Under the pieces are notes generated by a model. The model worked only from the letters and a program-made list of their open reading frames with translations. It was not told where the DNA came from and searched no databases. Below are positions 17,674 through 26,712 of a stretch of 64,000 nucleotides of DNA, one piece after another. The stretch is from Kutzneria buriramensis (lineage in GTDB: Bacteria; Actinomycetota; Actinomycetes; Mycobacteriales; Pseudonocardiaceae), in the NCBI RefSeq assembly GCF_003387475.1, contig NZ_QUNO01000001.1:961242-1025241 (forward strand), written 5' to 3'. A program made the position numbers and the translations under genes. Every line of letters begins with the position of its first letter. Within the stretch, counting starts at the first letter, position 1.

Positions 17674-18429
17674 ATGAGCTGGTCGATCACCGAGCTGGCC
17701 CGGATGTCCGGGGTCACCGCGCGGACCCTTCGGCACTACGACGACATCGGCGTGCTGACGCCGGCGCGCGTCGGCGACAACGGCTACCGCTGGTACGAGC
17801 GGGAGCAGCTGCTGCGGTTGCAGGAGATCCTGCTGATGCGCCAGGTCGACCTGGACCTGCCGACCATCGCCCGGGTGCTGGACGGCGAGCACGACCGGCT
17901 CGCCGCGCTGCGCGACCACCGCGAGCGGCTGCTGGCCCAGCGCGATCGGCTGGACCGGCTCGTGCGAACCGTTGCCAGAACCATCGCCGACCTTGAGGGG
18001 GCGGACACCATGCCCGATGACGAGCTGTTCGACGGCTTCCAGCTGAGCCCGGCCGTGCTGGACGAGCTGGAGGCCCGGTCGCCGGAGTCGTCGAAGCCGT
18101 ACTTCGACGAGCTGCGGGCCGGCACCGCGAACTGGACCGAGCAGGACTACGCCGCGGCCAACGAGCAGACGGCCGACAGCGAGCGCCGGCTGCTGGCGCT
18201 GATGCTGGCCGAGGCGCCGGCGGACGATCCGCGGGTGCTCGACCTGATGGCCGAGGCGCACGCGGCCGAGCGGGAGGTGCTCGTGCTGAGCAAGGAGGAC
18301 TACTGCAACCTCGCCCGGGCCTTCGTGGCGATGCCGGAGCTGCGGGCGCACCTCGACGCGAGGCATCCACGGCTGGCCGAGTACATGCGGGACGCCATGC
18401 TCGCCTACGCCGCCGCCCGGATGAAGTGA
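17674..18429 (+). CDS. MerR-family regulator, TipA-like
   Basis: A 251-residue regulator. N-terminal MerR winged helix (WSITELARMSGVTARTLRHYDDIGVLTPAR), a dimerisation coiled coil to about residue 110, and a C-terminal TipAS domain (from about 130) that in TipAL binds thiopeptides and other drugs. The ligand pocket cysteine of TipAS (YCNLARAF region) is conserved as DYCNLARAF, suggesting drug capture. It probably acts at the 19 bp-spacer promoter immediately upstream. ATG 17674 is set by that promoter. Confidence 0.9.
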   Translation: MSWSITELARMSGVTARTLRHYDDIGVLTPARVGDNGYRWYEREQLLRLQEILLMRQVDLDLPTIARVLDGEHDRLAALRDHRERLLAQRDRLDRLVRTVARTIADLEGADTMPDDELFDGFQLSPAVLDELEARSPESSKPYFDELRAGTANWTEQDYAAANEQTADSERRLLALMLAEAPADDPRVLDLMAEAHAAEREVLVLSKEDYCNLARAFVAMPELRAHLDARHPRLAEYMRDAMLAYAAARMK

Positions 18430-18444
18430 CCTAAGTAGACAGTC

Positions 18445-19023
18445 TCATGTCAGGGAATGCACTGCCGCGTAAGCCATCGCGGCGAGCAGATCCGTCATCT
18501 GCCCACGATCCAGGTGGGCCGAGTGCGGCGTGGAGTTGATCAACCCGAACAGCGCGTGCGCGGCGGCGCGGGCGGCCGGCTCGCCGACCTCGGGCCGGGA
18601 GCGCCGGATCGTGGTGACCCACACCTCGACGTACCGGCGTTGCAGCGCCCGCACCCGCTGCCGGTCGGCGTCGGCGAGGTTGCCGAGGTCCCGTTCCTGC
18701 ACGGTGATCAGCGCGGGGTTGGCCAGCGCGAAGTCGACCTGCCAGCCGATCAGCGCCCGAATCGATTCCTCCGGGTCCACGGCGTCGCGCACCCGGCTCT
18801 GCGCGCCGGCCAGCAGGAGCTCGCTGATGGACGTCAGCATCTCGCCGAGGACTGCGTCCTTGCTGCGGAAGTGTCGGTACAGCGCCGGCCCGGAGATGCC
18901 GACGGCCGCGCCGATGTCGTTGATGCCGACGCCGTGGAAGCCGTGCCGGGCGAACAGCTCCGCGGCGGCGGCCAGGATCTGCTCCCGCCGGGTCGGCGGC
19001 GCGGTCTGCTCGGCGAACGGCAC
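18445..19023 (-). CDS. TetR-family repressor, probable regulator of the acyl-CoA carboxylase operon
   Basis: A 192-residue TetR protein with an N-terminal HTH (GINDIGAAVGISGPALYRHFRSKDAVL) and a helical ligand domain including a HALFGLINSTPH segment typical of the actinobacterial AcuR/KstR2-like regulators of acyl-CoA catabolism. The operator-like sequence GTTAACGAACGCTAAC lies 23 bases upstream of its GTG start, and two copies of the same motif stand before the accD-accA-acd operon at 20070, so both are probably repressed by this protein, released by an acyl-CoA. Convergent with the MerR gene (15 bp gap). Confidence 0.88.
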   Translation of the reverse strand: MPFAEQTAPPTRREQILAAAAELFARHGFHGVGINDIGAAVGISGPALYRHFRSKDAVLGEMLTSISELLLAGAQSRVRDAVDPEESIRALIGWQVDFALANPALITVQERDLGNLADADRQRVRALQRRYVEVWVTTIRRSRPEVGEPAARAAAHALFGLINSTPHSAHLDRGQMTDLLAAMAYAAVHSLT

Positions 19024-19045
19024 GACACCGATGGTAGTCGAGGAA

Positions 19046-19061
19046 GTTAACGAACGCTAAC
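19046..19061. promoter_or_regulatory. TetR operator (autoregulatory site)
   Basis: GTTAACG-AA-CGCTAAC, 16 bases. It matches the two sites at 20012-20027 and 20040-20055 in all positions except the central pair and one purine/pyrimidine alternation. Confidence 0.65.
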
Positions 19062-19210
19062 CGCGGTATCGAACGGTGGAGTGACCGAGGGTGTTTCGTA
19101 CCCAACAGGCGAATATGACATCAACTCTTGACGCAACTCTTCCGGCGGAAACCGTGTTACTGCAACGATTATCCGGTCTCGGCACACCTCAACGGAGAGG
19201 CCTCCCTGCC

Positions 19211-19999
19211 ATGCGCCTGTCTCGTGCCCTCCCCTGCCTCGCGGTCGCCGTCGCGGCCGCGCTGTCCACAACAGCCGTCGCGCACGCTGCGCCGGCCGCC
19301 GTCAACTACGCCGCCGTCGGCGACTCCTACGCCTCCGGCGTCGGCACTCAGAGCTCCTACGACAACAGCTGCGACCGCAGCGCCAAGGGCTACCCGAGCC
19401 TGTGGGCGGCCGCGCACTCGGTGTCCGCCTTCACCAACGTCGCCTGCTCCGGCGCGAAGACCAGCGACGTGATCAACAGTCAGGTCGGCTCGCTGAGCTC
19501 GGCAAACACGGTCGTCACGGTGACGGTCGGCGGCAACGACGCCGGCTTCAGCAGCGTGATGGAGTCCTGCATCATCGGTGGCGACTCCGGCTGCAACACC
19601 GCCGTCAACAACGCCAAGAACTACGTCAACACGACCCTGCCCGGCCTGCTCGACAACACGTACAACGCGGTCCGCGGCCACGCTCCGAACGCGACGGTCT
19701 ATGTGGTCGGCTACCCGCGCTTCTATCAGCTCGGCGGCTCGTGCAGCGTCGGCCTGAGCGACACCTCCCGCAGCTACATCGACAGCGGCGCGGACACGCT
19801 GGACACGGCCATCTCGGCGGCGGCGAGCCGGCACGGCTTCCGGTTCGTCGACGTCCGCGACGCGTTCGCCAACCACGGCATCTGTTCCTCGAACTGGTGG
19901 TTGAACAGCGTGACCTGGCCGGTGGTGAACTCCTACCACCCGAACGCCAGTGGGTACGCCAGCGGCTACCTGCCGGCGCTGACCGCCGTCACCGGCTGA
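19211..19999 (+). CDS. secreted SGNH/GDSL-type lipase/esterase
   Basis: A 262-residue exported hydrolase. Signal peptide about 1-27 (AHA/APA). SGNH blocks are visible: GDSYASGVG (Ser), the Gly block before it, GGNDAGF (Asn) and NSYHPNASG (catalytic His with the usual preceding position). Six cysteines suggest three disulfides as in the Streptomyces rimosus GDSL lipase group. It hydrolyses lipid or aryl esters outside the cell. ATG 19211 is preceded by GGAGAGG; an upstream in-frame start would displace the signal peptide. It lies between the TetR gene and the acyl-CoA carboxylase operon and may feed it with fatty acids. Confidence 0.92.
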   Translation: MRLSRALPCLAVAVAAALSTTAVAHAAPAAVNYAAVGDSYASGVGTQSSYDNSCDRSAKGYPSLWAAAHSVSAFTNVACSGAKTSDVINSQVGSLSSANTVVTVTVGGNDAGFSSVMESCIIGGDSGCNTAVNNAKNYVNTTLPGLLDNTYNAVRGHAPNATVYVVGYPRFYQLGGSCSVGLSDTSRSYIDSGADTLDTAISAAASRHGFRFVDVRDAFANHGICSSNWWLNSVTWPVVNSYHPNASGYASGYLPALTAVTG

Positions 20000-20007
20000 C
20001 TGGACGA

Positions 20008-20059
20008 AGCTGTTAGCGACCGTTAACCTGGAGTCCTGGGTTAACGGTCGCTAACAGCT
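20008..20059. promoter_or_regulatory. double TetR operator before the carboxylase operon
   Basis: A perfect 21 bp inverted repeat (arms 20008-20028 and 20039-20059, 10-base spacer). Each arm is itself a 16-base operator: GTTAGCGACCGTTAAC (20012-20027) and GTTAACGGTCGCTAAC (20040-20055). It ends 10 bases before the ATG of the beta subunit and covers the ribosome-binding region, so it can act as a tight repression site and could also form an mRNA hairpin. Confidence 0.75.
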
Positions 20060-20069
20060 GAGGAGCGTC

Positions 20070-21674
20070 ATGGTCGCGCCGGCACTGGGCACCGCCGCGG
20101 ATCCGACGGATCCGGGCTACCAGCGCAACGCCAAGGAACACACGGAGCTGGTCGCCCAGCTGCGGGGCCGGCTGGCCGACGTGGCGCTGGGCGGCCCGGA
20201 GAAGGCGCGCATCCGGCATGTGGAACGCGGCAAGCTGCTGCCGCGCGACCGGGTGGACACCCTGCTCGACCCCGGCTCGCCGTTCCTGGAGCTCTCCCCG
20301 CTGGCCGCCGACGGCATGTACGACGACCAGGCCCCGGCGGCCGGCATCATCACCGGCGTCGGCCGGGTCGAGGGCCGCGAGTGCGTGATCGTCGCCAACG
20401 ACGCCACGGTCAAGGGCGGCACCTACTACCCGATCACCGTCAAGAAGCACCTGCGCGCCCAGGAAGTGGCGCTGCACAACAACCTTCCGTGTCTGTACCT
20501 GGTCGACTCCGGTGGGGCGTTCCTGCCCCGCCAGGACGAGGTGTTCCCGGACCGCGAGCACTTCGGGCGGATCTTCTTCAACCAGGCCACGATGTCGGCC
20601 CGCGGCATCCCGCAGATCGCCGCCGTGCTGGGTTCGTGCACCGCCGGCGGCGCGTACGTGCCGGCGATGAGCGACGAGGCGATCATCGTGCGCGGCCAGG
20701 GCACGATCTTCCTCGGCGGCCCGCCGCTGGTGAAGGCGGCCACCGGCGAGATCGTCACGGCCGAGGAGCTGGGCGGCGGCGAGCTGCACTCCCGCACCTC
20801 CGGCGTCACCGACCACCTCGCCGAGGACGACACGCACGCGCTGCGCATCATGCGCCAGATCGTCGGCACCTTCGGGCCGCGCGTCCCGAGGCCGTGGGAG
20901 GTCGAGCCGACCGAGGAGCCGGCCGTCGACCCCGAGCAGCTCTACGGCGTGGTGCCGATCGACACCCGCACCCCGTACGACGTGCGGGAGGTCATCGCCC
21001 GCGTGGTGGACGGCAGCCGGTTCGCGGAGTTCAAGGCCGAGTACGGCGCCACCCTGGTCACCGGCTTCGCCCGGATCCACGGCCACCCGGTCGGCGTCGT
21101 CGCCAACAACGGCATCCTGTTCGGCGAGTCCGCGGTCAAGGGCGCGCACTTCATCGAGCTGTGCGACCAGCGCGGCATCCCGCTGGTGTTCTTCCAGAAC
21201 ATCTCCGGCTTCATGGTCGGCCGCGAGTACGAGGCGGCCGGCATCGCCAAGCACGGCGCGAAGATGGTCACCGCCGTGGCCTGCGCCCGGGTGCCGAAGT
21301 TCACCGTGGTCATCGGCGGCTCGTTCGGCGCCGGCAACTACTCGATGTGCGGCCGGGCCTACTCGCCCCGGTTCCTGTGGATGTGGCCGAACGCCCGGAT
21401 CTCGGTGATGGGTGGCGAGCAGGCCGCGTCCGTGCTGGCCACGGTCCGCCGCGACCAGCTCGGCGACGACTGGTCGGTCGAGGACGAAGAGGCGTTCAAG
21501 CAGCCGATCCGGGACCAGTACGAGAGCCAGGGCAACCCGTACTACTCGACGGCCCGGCTGTGGGACGACGGCGTGATCGACCCCAGGGACACCAGGACCG
21601 TGCTGGGCCTGGCGCTGTCCGCCGCGGCCAACGAGCCGCTGCCTCCCGTCCGCTACGGCGTCTTCAGGATGTGA
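20070..21674 (+). CDS. acyl-CoA carboxylase beta (carboxyltransferase) subunit, MCC-like
   Basis: A 534-residue carboxyltransferase. Crotonase-fold halves carry the acyl-CoA pocket ([15 protein letters not shown]) and biotin region ([16 protein letters not shown]). The sequence [22 protein letters not shown] is typical of methylcrotonyl-/geranyl-CoA carboxylases rather than propionyl/acetyl-CoA enzymes. It transfers CO2 from biotin to a branched unsaturated acyl-CoA. First gene of the operon; ATG with GAGGAG. The alpha gene starts 2 bp after its stop. MCC (leucine) versus geranyl-CoA (terpenoid) specificity cannot be decided here. Confidence 0.9.
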   Translation: MVAPALGTAADPTDPGYQRNAKEHTELVAQLRGRLADVALGGPEKARIRHVERGKLLPRDRVDTLLDPGSPFLELSPLAADGMYDDQAPAAGIITGVGRVEGRECVIVANDATVKGGTYYPITVKKHLRAQEVALHNNLPCLYLVDSGGAFLPRQDEVFPDREHFGRIFFNQATMSARGIPQIAAVLGSCTAGGAYVPAMSDEAIIVRGQGTIFLGGPPLVKAATGEIVTAEELGGGELHSRTSGVTDHLAEDDTHALRIMRQIVGTFGPRVPRPWEVEPTEEPAVDPEQLYGVVPIDTRTPYDVREVIARVVDGSRFAEFKAEYGATLVTGFARIHGHPVGVVANNGILFGESAVKGAHFIELCDQRGIPLVFFQNISGFMVGREYEAAGIAKHGAKMVTAVACARVPKFTVVIGGSFGAGNYSMCGRAYSPRFLWMWPNARISVMGGEQAASVLATVRRDQLGDDWSVEDEEAFKQPIRDQYESQGNPYYSTARLWDDGVIDPRDTRTVLGLALSAAANEPLPPVRYGVFRM

Positions 21675-21676
21675 GC

Positions 21677-23665
21677 ATGTTCGACACCGTACTGATCGCC
21701 AACCGCGGCGAGATCGCCGTCCGTGTGGCAACCACGTTGCGGCGCATGGGGATCCGCAGCGTCGCCGTCCACAGCGACGCCGACGCGGGCGCCCGGCACG
21801 TGCGCGAGGCCGACGTCGCCGTGCGCATCGGGCCGGCGGCCGCGCGCGAGAGCTACCTGTCGATCGAGCGGATCATCGACGCCGCGCGGAAGACCGGCGC
21901 GCAGGCCGTGCACCCCGGATACGGCTTCCTGGCCGAGAACGCGGCCTTCGCGCGGGCCTGCGCCGAGGCGGGGCTGGTGTTCGTCGGCCCGCCGCCGGCC
22001 GCGATCGACGCGATGGGCGACAAGATCCGGGCCAAGCAGACGGTGACCGCCGCCGGCGTGCCGGTGGTGCCGGGCGCGTTCGGCGCGGACATCGAGCACG
22101 CCGTCGCCGAGATCGGCTTTCCGGTGCTGCTCAAGCCGTCCGCCGGCGGCGGCGGCAAGGGCATGCGGCTGGTGCACTCCATCGACGAGCTCCCGGCGGC
22201 GATCGAGTCGGCCAAGCGGGAGGCGCTGAACTCCTTCGGCGACGACACACTGCTGGCGGAACGCTTCGTGCTGAACCCGCGGCACATCGAGATCCAGGTG
22301 CTCGCCGACGCCCACGGCACGGTGCTGCACCTCGGCGAGCGGGAGTGCAGTCTCCAGCGCCGGCACCAGAAGATCATCGAAGAGGCCCCGTCTCCGCTGC
22401 TGGACGAGGAAACGCGTCAGCGGATGGGGAAGTCGGCCGCCGACGCGGCCGCGTCGGTCGGCTACACCGGCGCCGGCACGGTCGAGTTCATCGTCTCCGC
22501 CGACCGGCCGGACGAGTTCTTCTTCATGGAGATGAACACCCGGCTCCAGGTCGAGCACCCGGTGACCGAGCTGGTCACCGGCATCGACCTCGTCGAGCAG
22601 CAGCTGCGCGTCGCCGCGGGGGAGAAGCTTTCCCTGACGCAGCAGGACATCCGGCTCACCGGGCACGCCGTCGAGGCGCGCATCTACGCGGAGGACCCGG
22701 CGCACGGCTTCCTGCCCACCGGCGGCACGCTGCTGACGGTGCATGAGCCCGCCGACGACCTGCTCGCAGGGGCGAGCATCGGCACGGCCCGGATCCGGGT
22801 CGACTCCGGGGTTTCCGAGGGCTCCGTGGTCGGCAGCGACTACGACCCCATGCTGGCCAAGCACATCGCGTATGCGTCCACAAGGGACGGGGCGCTGCGC
22901 AAGCTGCGGTCGGCGCTCGGCGACGTCACGATCCAGGGCGTCACCACGAACATCCCGTTCCTGCGCGCGCTGCTGGCCGACGAGGACGTCGTCGCCGGCC
23001 GGCTCGACACCGGCCTGGTGGAGCGCAAGCTCGACGCCCTCGTGGCGAACCCGATGCCCGAGGACGTCCTCGTGGCGGCGGCGCTGGAGCGGGCCCTCGA
23101 ACTGGAGCCGCAGGGCGAAACCGTTGACCCGTGGGATATTCCCGGTGGCTGGCGGATCGGCCAGCCGGCCTGGGCGTCCTGGCTGATCGGCGCGCCCGGC
23201 GACGAGCCGACCAAGGTCCGCCTGCGGGGCCGGGCCGCCGACGCCGAGGTGGTCGTCGGCGACGGCGCGCCGGTCAAGGCGAGCGCCTGGCGTGACGGCA
23301 CCCGGATCCACGTCCGCAGCGACGGGGTCACCCGGTCGTACCGGCACGCCCGGGACGGCGAGATCACCTGGATCGGCAACTGGCCGCTGCTGGAGACCGA
23401 GCCGCTCCAGTTGTCCCGCAGGGGCGGGACCGGCGCGGCCGGCGGCGCGGTCACCAGCCCGATGCCCGGCACCGTGCTGCTGCTCAAGGTGGCCGCGGGC
23501 GAGCGGGTCAGCGCCGGCCAGCCGCTGCTGGTCGTCGAGGCCATGAAGATGGAACACACAGTCGTCGCGCCCATCGACGGCGCGGTCGCGGAGCTGGCGG
23601 TGCACGCGGGCCAACAGGTCAAGCTGGGCCAGCAGCTCGCGGTGGTGGCACCCCTACAGGAGTGA
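21677..23665 (+). CDS. acyl-CoA carboxylase alpha subunit (biotin carboxylase + BCCP)
   Basis: A 662-residue enzyme. The biotin carboxylase domain spans about 1-450 with the ATP-grasp glycine loop SAGGGGKGM and [16 protein letters not shown] linker/BT domain follows, then a C-terminal biotinyl domain with EAMKMEH, biotin on Lys624. It carboxylates biotin using ATP and bicarbonate and partners with the beta subunit encoded just upstream. The length is typical of actinobacterial AccA1/MccA. The following dehydrogenase overlaps or abuts its stop. Confidence 0.93.
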   Translation: MFDTVLIANRGEIAVRVATTLRRMGIRSVAVHSDADAGARHVREADVAVRIGPAAARESYLSIERIIDAARKTGAQAVHPGYGFLAENAAFARACAEAGLVFVGPPPAAIDAMGDKIRAKQTVTAAGVPVVPGAFGADIEHAVAEIGFPVLLKPSAGGGGKGMRLVHSIDELPAAIESAKREALNSFGDDTLLAERFVLNPRHIEIQVLADAHGTVLHLGERECSLQRRHQKIIEEAPSPLLDEETRQRMGKSAADAAASVGYTGAGTVEFIVSADRPDEFFFMEMNTRLQVEHPVTELVTGIDLVEQQLRVAAGEKLSLTQQDIRLTGHAVEARIYAEDPAHGFLPTGGTLLTVHEPADDLLAGASIGTARIRVDSGVSEGSVVGSDYDPMLAKHIAYASTRDGALRKLRSALGDVTIQGVTTNIPFLRALLADEDVVAGRLDTGLVERKLDALVANPMPEDVLVAAALERALELEPQGETVDPWDIPGGWRIGQPAWASWLIGAPGDEPTKVRLRGRAADAEVVVGDGAPVKASAWRDGTRIHVRSDGVTRSYRHARDGEITWIGNWPLLETEPLQLSRRGGTGAAGGAVTSPMPGTVLLLKVAAGERVSAGQPLLVVEAMKMEHTVVAPIDGAVAELAVHAGQQVKLGQQLAVVAPLQE

Positions 23666-23670
23666 CGAGC

Positions 23671-24819
23671 ATGGACACCAGAATCAGCCCCGACCACGAG
23701 GCGCTGCGCAAGACGGTCGAGGAGTTCGCCCGCGAGGAGGTCGCGCCGGTCATCGGCGACTTCTACGAGCGCGAGGAGTTCCCGTACGAGATCGTGGCCA
23801 AGATGGGCCGCATGGGCCTGTTCGGCCTGCCGTTCCCCGAGGAGTTCGGCGGCATGGGCGGCGACTACTTCGCCCTCTGCCTGGCCCTGGAGGAGCTGGC
23901 CCGGGTCGACTCCTCGGTCGCGGTCACGCTGGAGGCCGGCGTCTCGCTGGGCGCGATGCCGATCTACCGGTTCGGCAGCGAGGAGCAGAAGCGGCAGTGG
24001 CTGCCGAGCCTGTGCGCGGGCGAGGCGCTGGCCGGCTTCGGCCTGACCGAGGCCGGCGGCGGCTCCGACGCCGGCGCCACCCGCACCACCGCCGTCCTCG
24101 ACGGCGACAGCTGGGTGATCAACGGGTCCAAGTGCTTCATCACCAACTCCGGCACGGACATCACCACCGCGGTCACGGTCACCGCCGTGACCGGGCGCAA
24201 GGCCGACGGCGGCAAGGAGATCTCCGCGATCATCGTGCCGTCCGGAACGCCCGGTTTCACCGTGTCCAAGAAGTACTCGAAGGTCGGCTGGAACGCCTCC
24301 GACACCCGCGAGCTGTCGTTCACCGACTGCCGGGTGCCGGCGGCCAACCTGGTCGGCGAGCGCGGCCGCGGCTACGCCCAGTTCCTGCGCATCCTCGACG
24401 AGGGCCGGATCGCCATCGCCGCCCTCGGCGTGGGCCTGGCCCAGGGCTGCGTGGACGAGTGCCTGCGCTACGTGAAGGAGCGCGAGGCCTTCGGCCACAA
24501 GATCGGCACGTACCAGGCGATCCAGTTCAAGATCGCCGACATGGAGGCCCGGGTGCACACCGCCCGGTTGGCCTACTACCACGCGGCCGACAAGATGCTG
24601 CGCGGCGAGCCGTTCAAGCGGGAGTCCTCGATCGCCAAGCTGGTCTCGTCCAACGCGGCCATGGACAACTCACGGGACGCCACCCAGATCTTCGGCGGCT
24701 ACGGCTTCATGAACGAGTACCCGGTCGGGCGGTTCTACCGGGACGCCAAGATCCTCGAGGTCGGCGAGGGCACCAGCGAGGTCCAGCGGATGCTGATCGC
24801 CCGCGAACTGGGCCTGTAA
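23671..24819 (+). CDS. acyl-CoA dehydrogenase
   Basis: A 382-residue flavoprotein with FGLTEAGGGSDAG (substrate/FAD region), ATQIFGGYGFMNEYPVGR and VGEGTSEVQ. The Glu in GEGTS occupies the position of the catalytic base of short/medium-chain dehydrogenases; isovaleryl-CoA dehydrogenases carry Ala there and use a base elsewhere. Although the operon looks like a leucine-degradation set (compare mycobacterial accD1-accA1-fadE19), a 2-methylbutyryl-, citronellyl- or other branched substrate should be considered. ATG 23671 is chosen for its spacing from CAGGAG; GTG 23662 overlapping the previous stop is an alternative. Confidence 0.88.
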   Translation: MDTRISPDHEALRKTVEEFAREEVAPVIGDFYEREEFPYEIVAKMGRMGLFGLPFPEEFGGMGGDYFALCLALEELARVDSSVAVTLEAGVSLGAMPIYRFGSEEQKRQWLPSLCAGEALAGFGLTEAGGGSDAGATRTTAVLDGDSWVINGSKCFITNSGTDITTAVTVTAVTGRKADGGKEISAIIVPSGTPGFTVSKKYSKVGWNASDTRELSFTDCRVPAANLVGERGRGYAQFLRILDEGRIAIAALGVGLAQGCVDECLRYVKEREAFGHKIGTYQAIQFKIADMEARVHTARLAYYHAADKMLRGEPFKRESSIAKLVSSNAAMDNSRDATQIFGGYGFMNEYPVGRFYRDAKILEVGEGTSEVQRMLIARELGL

Positions 24820-24887
24820 CCGATCGACTACAATTGGCAACACTCGGAGGGTTTCGGCCCGCCGAACATGGGTACTACAGTGACGCG

Positions 24888-24981
24888 AGACGTCAGCTCC
24901 CGCCGTGTTCCTCCCCCCTCGACGCGGCGGGTTACCCAGGAGCCCCCGCTCACCCCCGTGCGGGGGCTCCTGCCTTTTCTT
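24888..24981 (+). ncRNA. 6C small RNA, copy 1
   Basis: After a TACAGT -10 at 24876 come two hairpins. The first has stem CCCGCCG (24899-24905) with CGGCGGG (24925-24931) and presents a run of six C in its loop (24913-24918). The second is a perfect 13 bp terminator stem (24937-24949 with 24960-24972), with loop TCACCCCCGT and a U-rich tail CCTTTTCTT. Two consecutive hairpins with C-rich loops, the second acting as terminator, define the actinobacterial 6C RNA (B11 of mycobacteria), a trans-acting regulator that pairs with G-rich ribosome-binding sites. It is antisense to the last codons of the membrane-protein gene. Confidence 0.75.
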
Positions 24982-25759
24982 GAACGGGTTCCGGCTGGTC
25001 GACGACCTGGATGAGCCGCTCCTGCGGCGCCTCCGGCAGGTCGTGCCGGCCCGAGATGAACTCCTGGCAGCGGATCTTGAGCAGGATCAGCGGCTGCCGG
25101 TAGCGGGCCTCCCGGCGGATGGCGACGCTGAGCTTGCGCGAGCCCGCCCGGTAGCGCCAGCGCGCCCACGGCGAGTTGGGCCGGGCCAGCCGCAGCGCGC
25201 CGATCTCGGCCAGCGGCGGCAGCAGCAGGCCCAGCAGACCCGTCCAGATCTTGCCCTTGAGCAGGGCGACCACCGCGAAGGCCAGGTCGACCAGCGCGAT
25301 CAGCGCGCCGGCCACGTGCGCCGGCAGGTTGAGGTCCGGCAGCAGGCCGTAGTCCAGCGGCTTCGCGCCGAGGAGCAGCAGCCCGGTCAGGCCGACGGCC
25401 AGGAACACCGCGTCCACCGACAGCCGGCCCGCCTGCGTCCAGTACACGTCGCGCAGGTGCAGGATGAGCGCGAACTCGTCGAGCACCAGCGCCGTGCCGA
25501 CGCCGAACAGCCCCGCCGACCACAGCCGCCAGTCGCCGGAGTCGTCCGGCACGGCCAGCCCGATCACGCCGCCGAGCATCATCGCCACCACGCCGAACAC
25601 CACGTGGTGGATGTGTGTGCCGCCGGGTGTGACGTTGCCCGGCCACCAGCGGACCTTGGCCCTGATCATCCGGACGCTGATCCTGATCAGCACGAACGCG
25701 ATGACCAGGCCGAGAAAGAACCAGAGCAGGCGTTCGTGCCCGGGATCCCAGTGGCCCAT
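24950..25759 (-). CDS. conserved integral membrane protein
   Basis: A 269-residue protein with about six to seven membrane helices in its first 190 residues and a cationic cytoplasmic tail. Conserved-looking motifs are THIHHVVFG and LDEFALILHLRDVYW near helix ends, with His/Asp/Glu residues suggestive of metal or ion binding. It belongs to a conserved actinobacterial family without assigned function as far as I can tell. ATG 25759. The stop codon lies inside the loop of the 6C RNA terminator on the other strand, so the 3' end is antisense to that RNA. Confidence 0.72.
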   Translation of the reverse strand: MGHWDPGHERLLWFFLGLVIAFVLIRISVRMIRAKVRWWPGNVTPGGTHIHHVVFGVVAMMLGGVIGLAVPDDSGDWRLWSAGLFGVGTALVLDEFALILHLRDVYWTQAGRLSVDAVFLAVGLTGLLLLGAKPLDYGLLPDLNLPAHVAGALIALVDLAFAVVALLKGKIWTGLLGLLLPPLAEIGALRLARPNSPWARWRYRAGSRKLSVAIRREARYRQPLILLKIRCQEFISGRHDLPEAPQERLIQVVDQPEPVQEKAGAPARG

Positions 25760-25972
25760 CAGCCGACCACCCTTCGCCAGAGGCTTGTAACCGCAGGTTA
25801 CGCGCGGGAGGTCTGGTCGGTTGCCAGTTCGGACACACCGGTCACATAGGGGTGGGTTCGGATTTCGGTACTGGGGTACCCCGTGACGGACTCCACTGGC
25901 ACTGGCGTGCCCTCACACGCGTTGTACGTGACAAAATCCATGAGGCATCGTGGGCGGCGCGGAGGTCGGGAT

Positions 25973-26641
25973 TTGCTGTACTGGTTCATGAAGCGGGTGG
26001 CGGGACGGCTCGGGCGAGCCGTGTACCGACCCAAGGTCGAGGGCCTGGAGAACATCCCGGAGACCGGTCCGGTGATGCTCGCGAGCAACCACCTGGCCTT
26101 CGTGGACAGCATCGTCATCCCCATGGTGGTCCCCCGTCGGGTGAACTTCCTGGCCAAGGCCGAGTACTTCGAGGGCAAGGGGATCAAGGGCGCGCTGATG
26201 CGCGGCTTCTTCGGCGGCCTCGGGCACATCCCGGTGCAGCGCGGCAGCGGCCGCGCCGCGCGGGCCGCCCTGGACACCGCCGAGGAGGTGCTCAACAAGG
26301 GCGGCGCCTTCGCCATCTACCCCGAGGGCACCCGCTCGCTGGACGGCCGGCTGTACCGCGGCCACGCCGGCGTGGCCCGCATCGCCCTGGCCACCGGCGC
26401 CCCGGTGGTGCCCGTCGGGCTGATCGGCACCGACAAGGTCCAGCGCAACGGCAAGGGCATGCCGCGCATCCGGCCGATGACCGTGCGCTTCGGCAAGCCG
26501 CTGGACTTCTCCCGCTACGAGGGCATGGCCGAGTCGACCATGATCCACCGCGCGGTGACCGACGAGATCATGTACGCCATCCTGGAGCTGACCGGCCAGG
26601 AGTACGTGGACAGCTACCGCCCCCACCCAAAAGCAGCCTGA
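25973..26641 (+). CDS. 1-acyl-sn-glycerol-3-phosphate acyltransferase (PlsC family)
   Basis: A 222-residue membrane-associated acyltransferase. Block I is ASNHLAFVD (the HX4D motif, here NH-x-x-F-x-D), block II is around GHIPVQRG and block III is IYPEGTRS. It esterifies lysophosphatidic acid (or a related lysolipid) with an acyl group. The start is placed at TTG 25973, giving the usual MLYWF N-terminus, because GGAGGT lies six bases upstream. A GTG at 25883 would add 30 atypical Arg-rich residues. It is followed by a bidirectional palindromic terminator. Confidence 0.88.
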   Translation: MLYWFMKRVAGRLGRAVYRPKVEGLENIPETGPVMLASNHLAFVDSIVIPMVVPRRVNFLAKAEYFEGKGIKGALMRGFFGGLGHIPVQRGSGRAARAALDTAEEVLNKGGAFAIYPEGTRSLDGRLYRGHAGVARIALATGAPVVPVGLIGTDKVQRNGKGMPRIRPMTVRFGKPLDFSRYEGMAESTMIHRAVTDEIMYAILELTGQEYVDSYRPHPKAA

Positions 26642-26643
26642 AG

Positions 26644-26704
26644 TGATGCAGGGAAGGACGCCTTACCCGCGATGAACGAGGGTAAGGCGTCCTTCCCTGC
26701 ATCA
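26644..26704. repeat. 25 bp-arm palindromic repeat, family R1, copy 1 (terminator)
   Basis: Arms 26644-26668 and 26680-26704 are perfect inverted repeats of 25 bp with an 11-base centre containing ATGAACGA. The core GCAGGGAAGGACGCC is shared with copies at 49872-49928 and 63861-63905. It lies between convergent plsC and heme oxygenase genes, 3 and 8 bp from their stop codons, so it serves as a bidirectional terminator. Confidence 0.85.
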
Positions 26705-26712
26705 GGGGGTGC

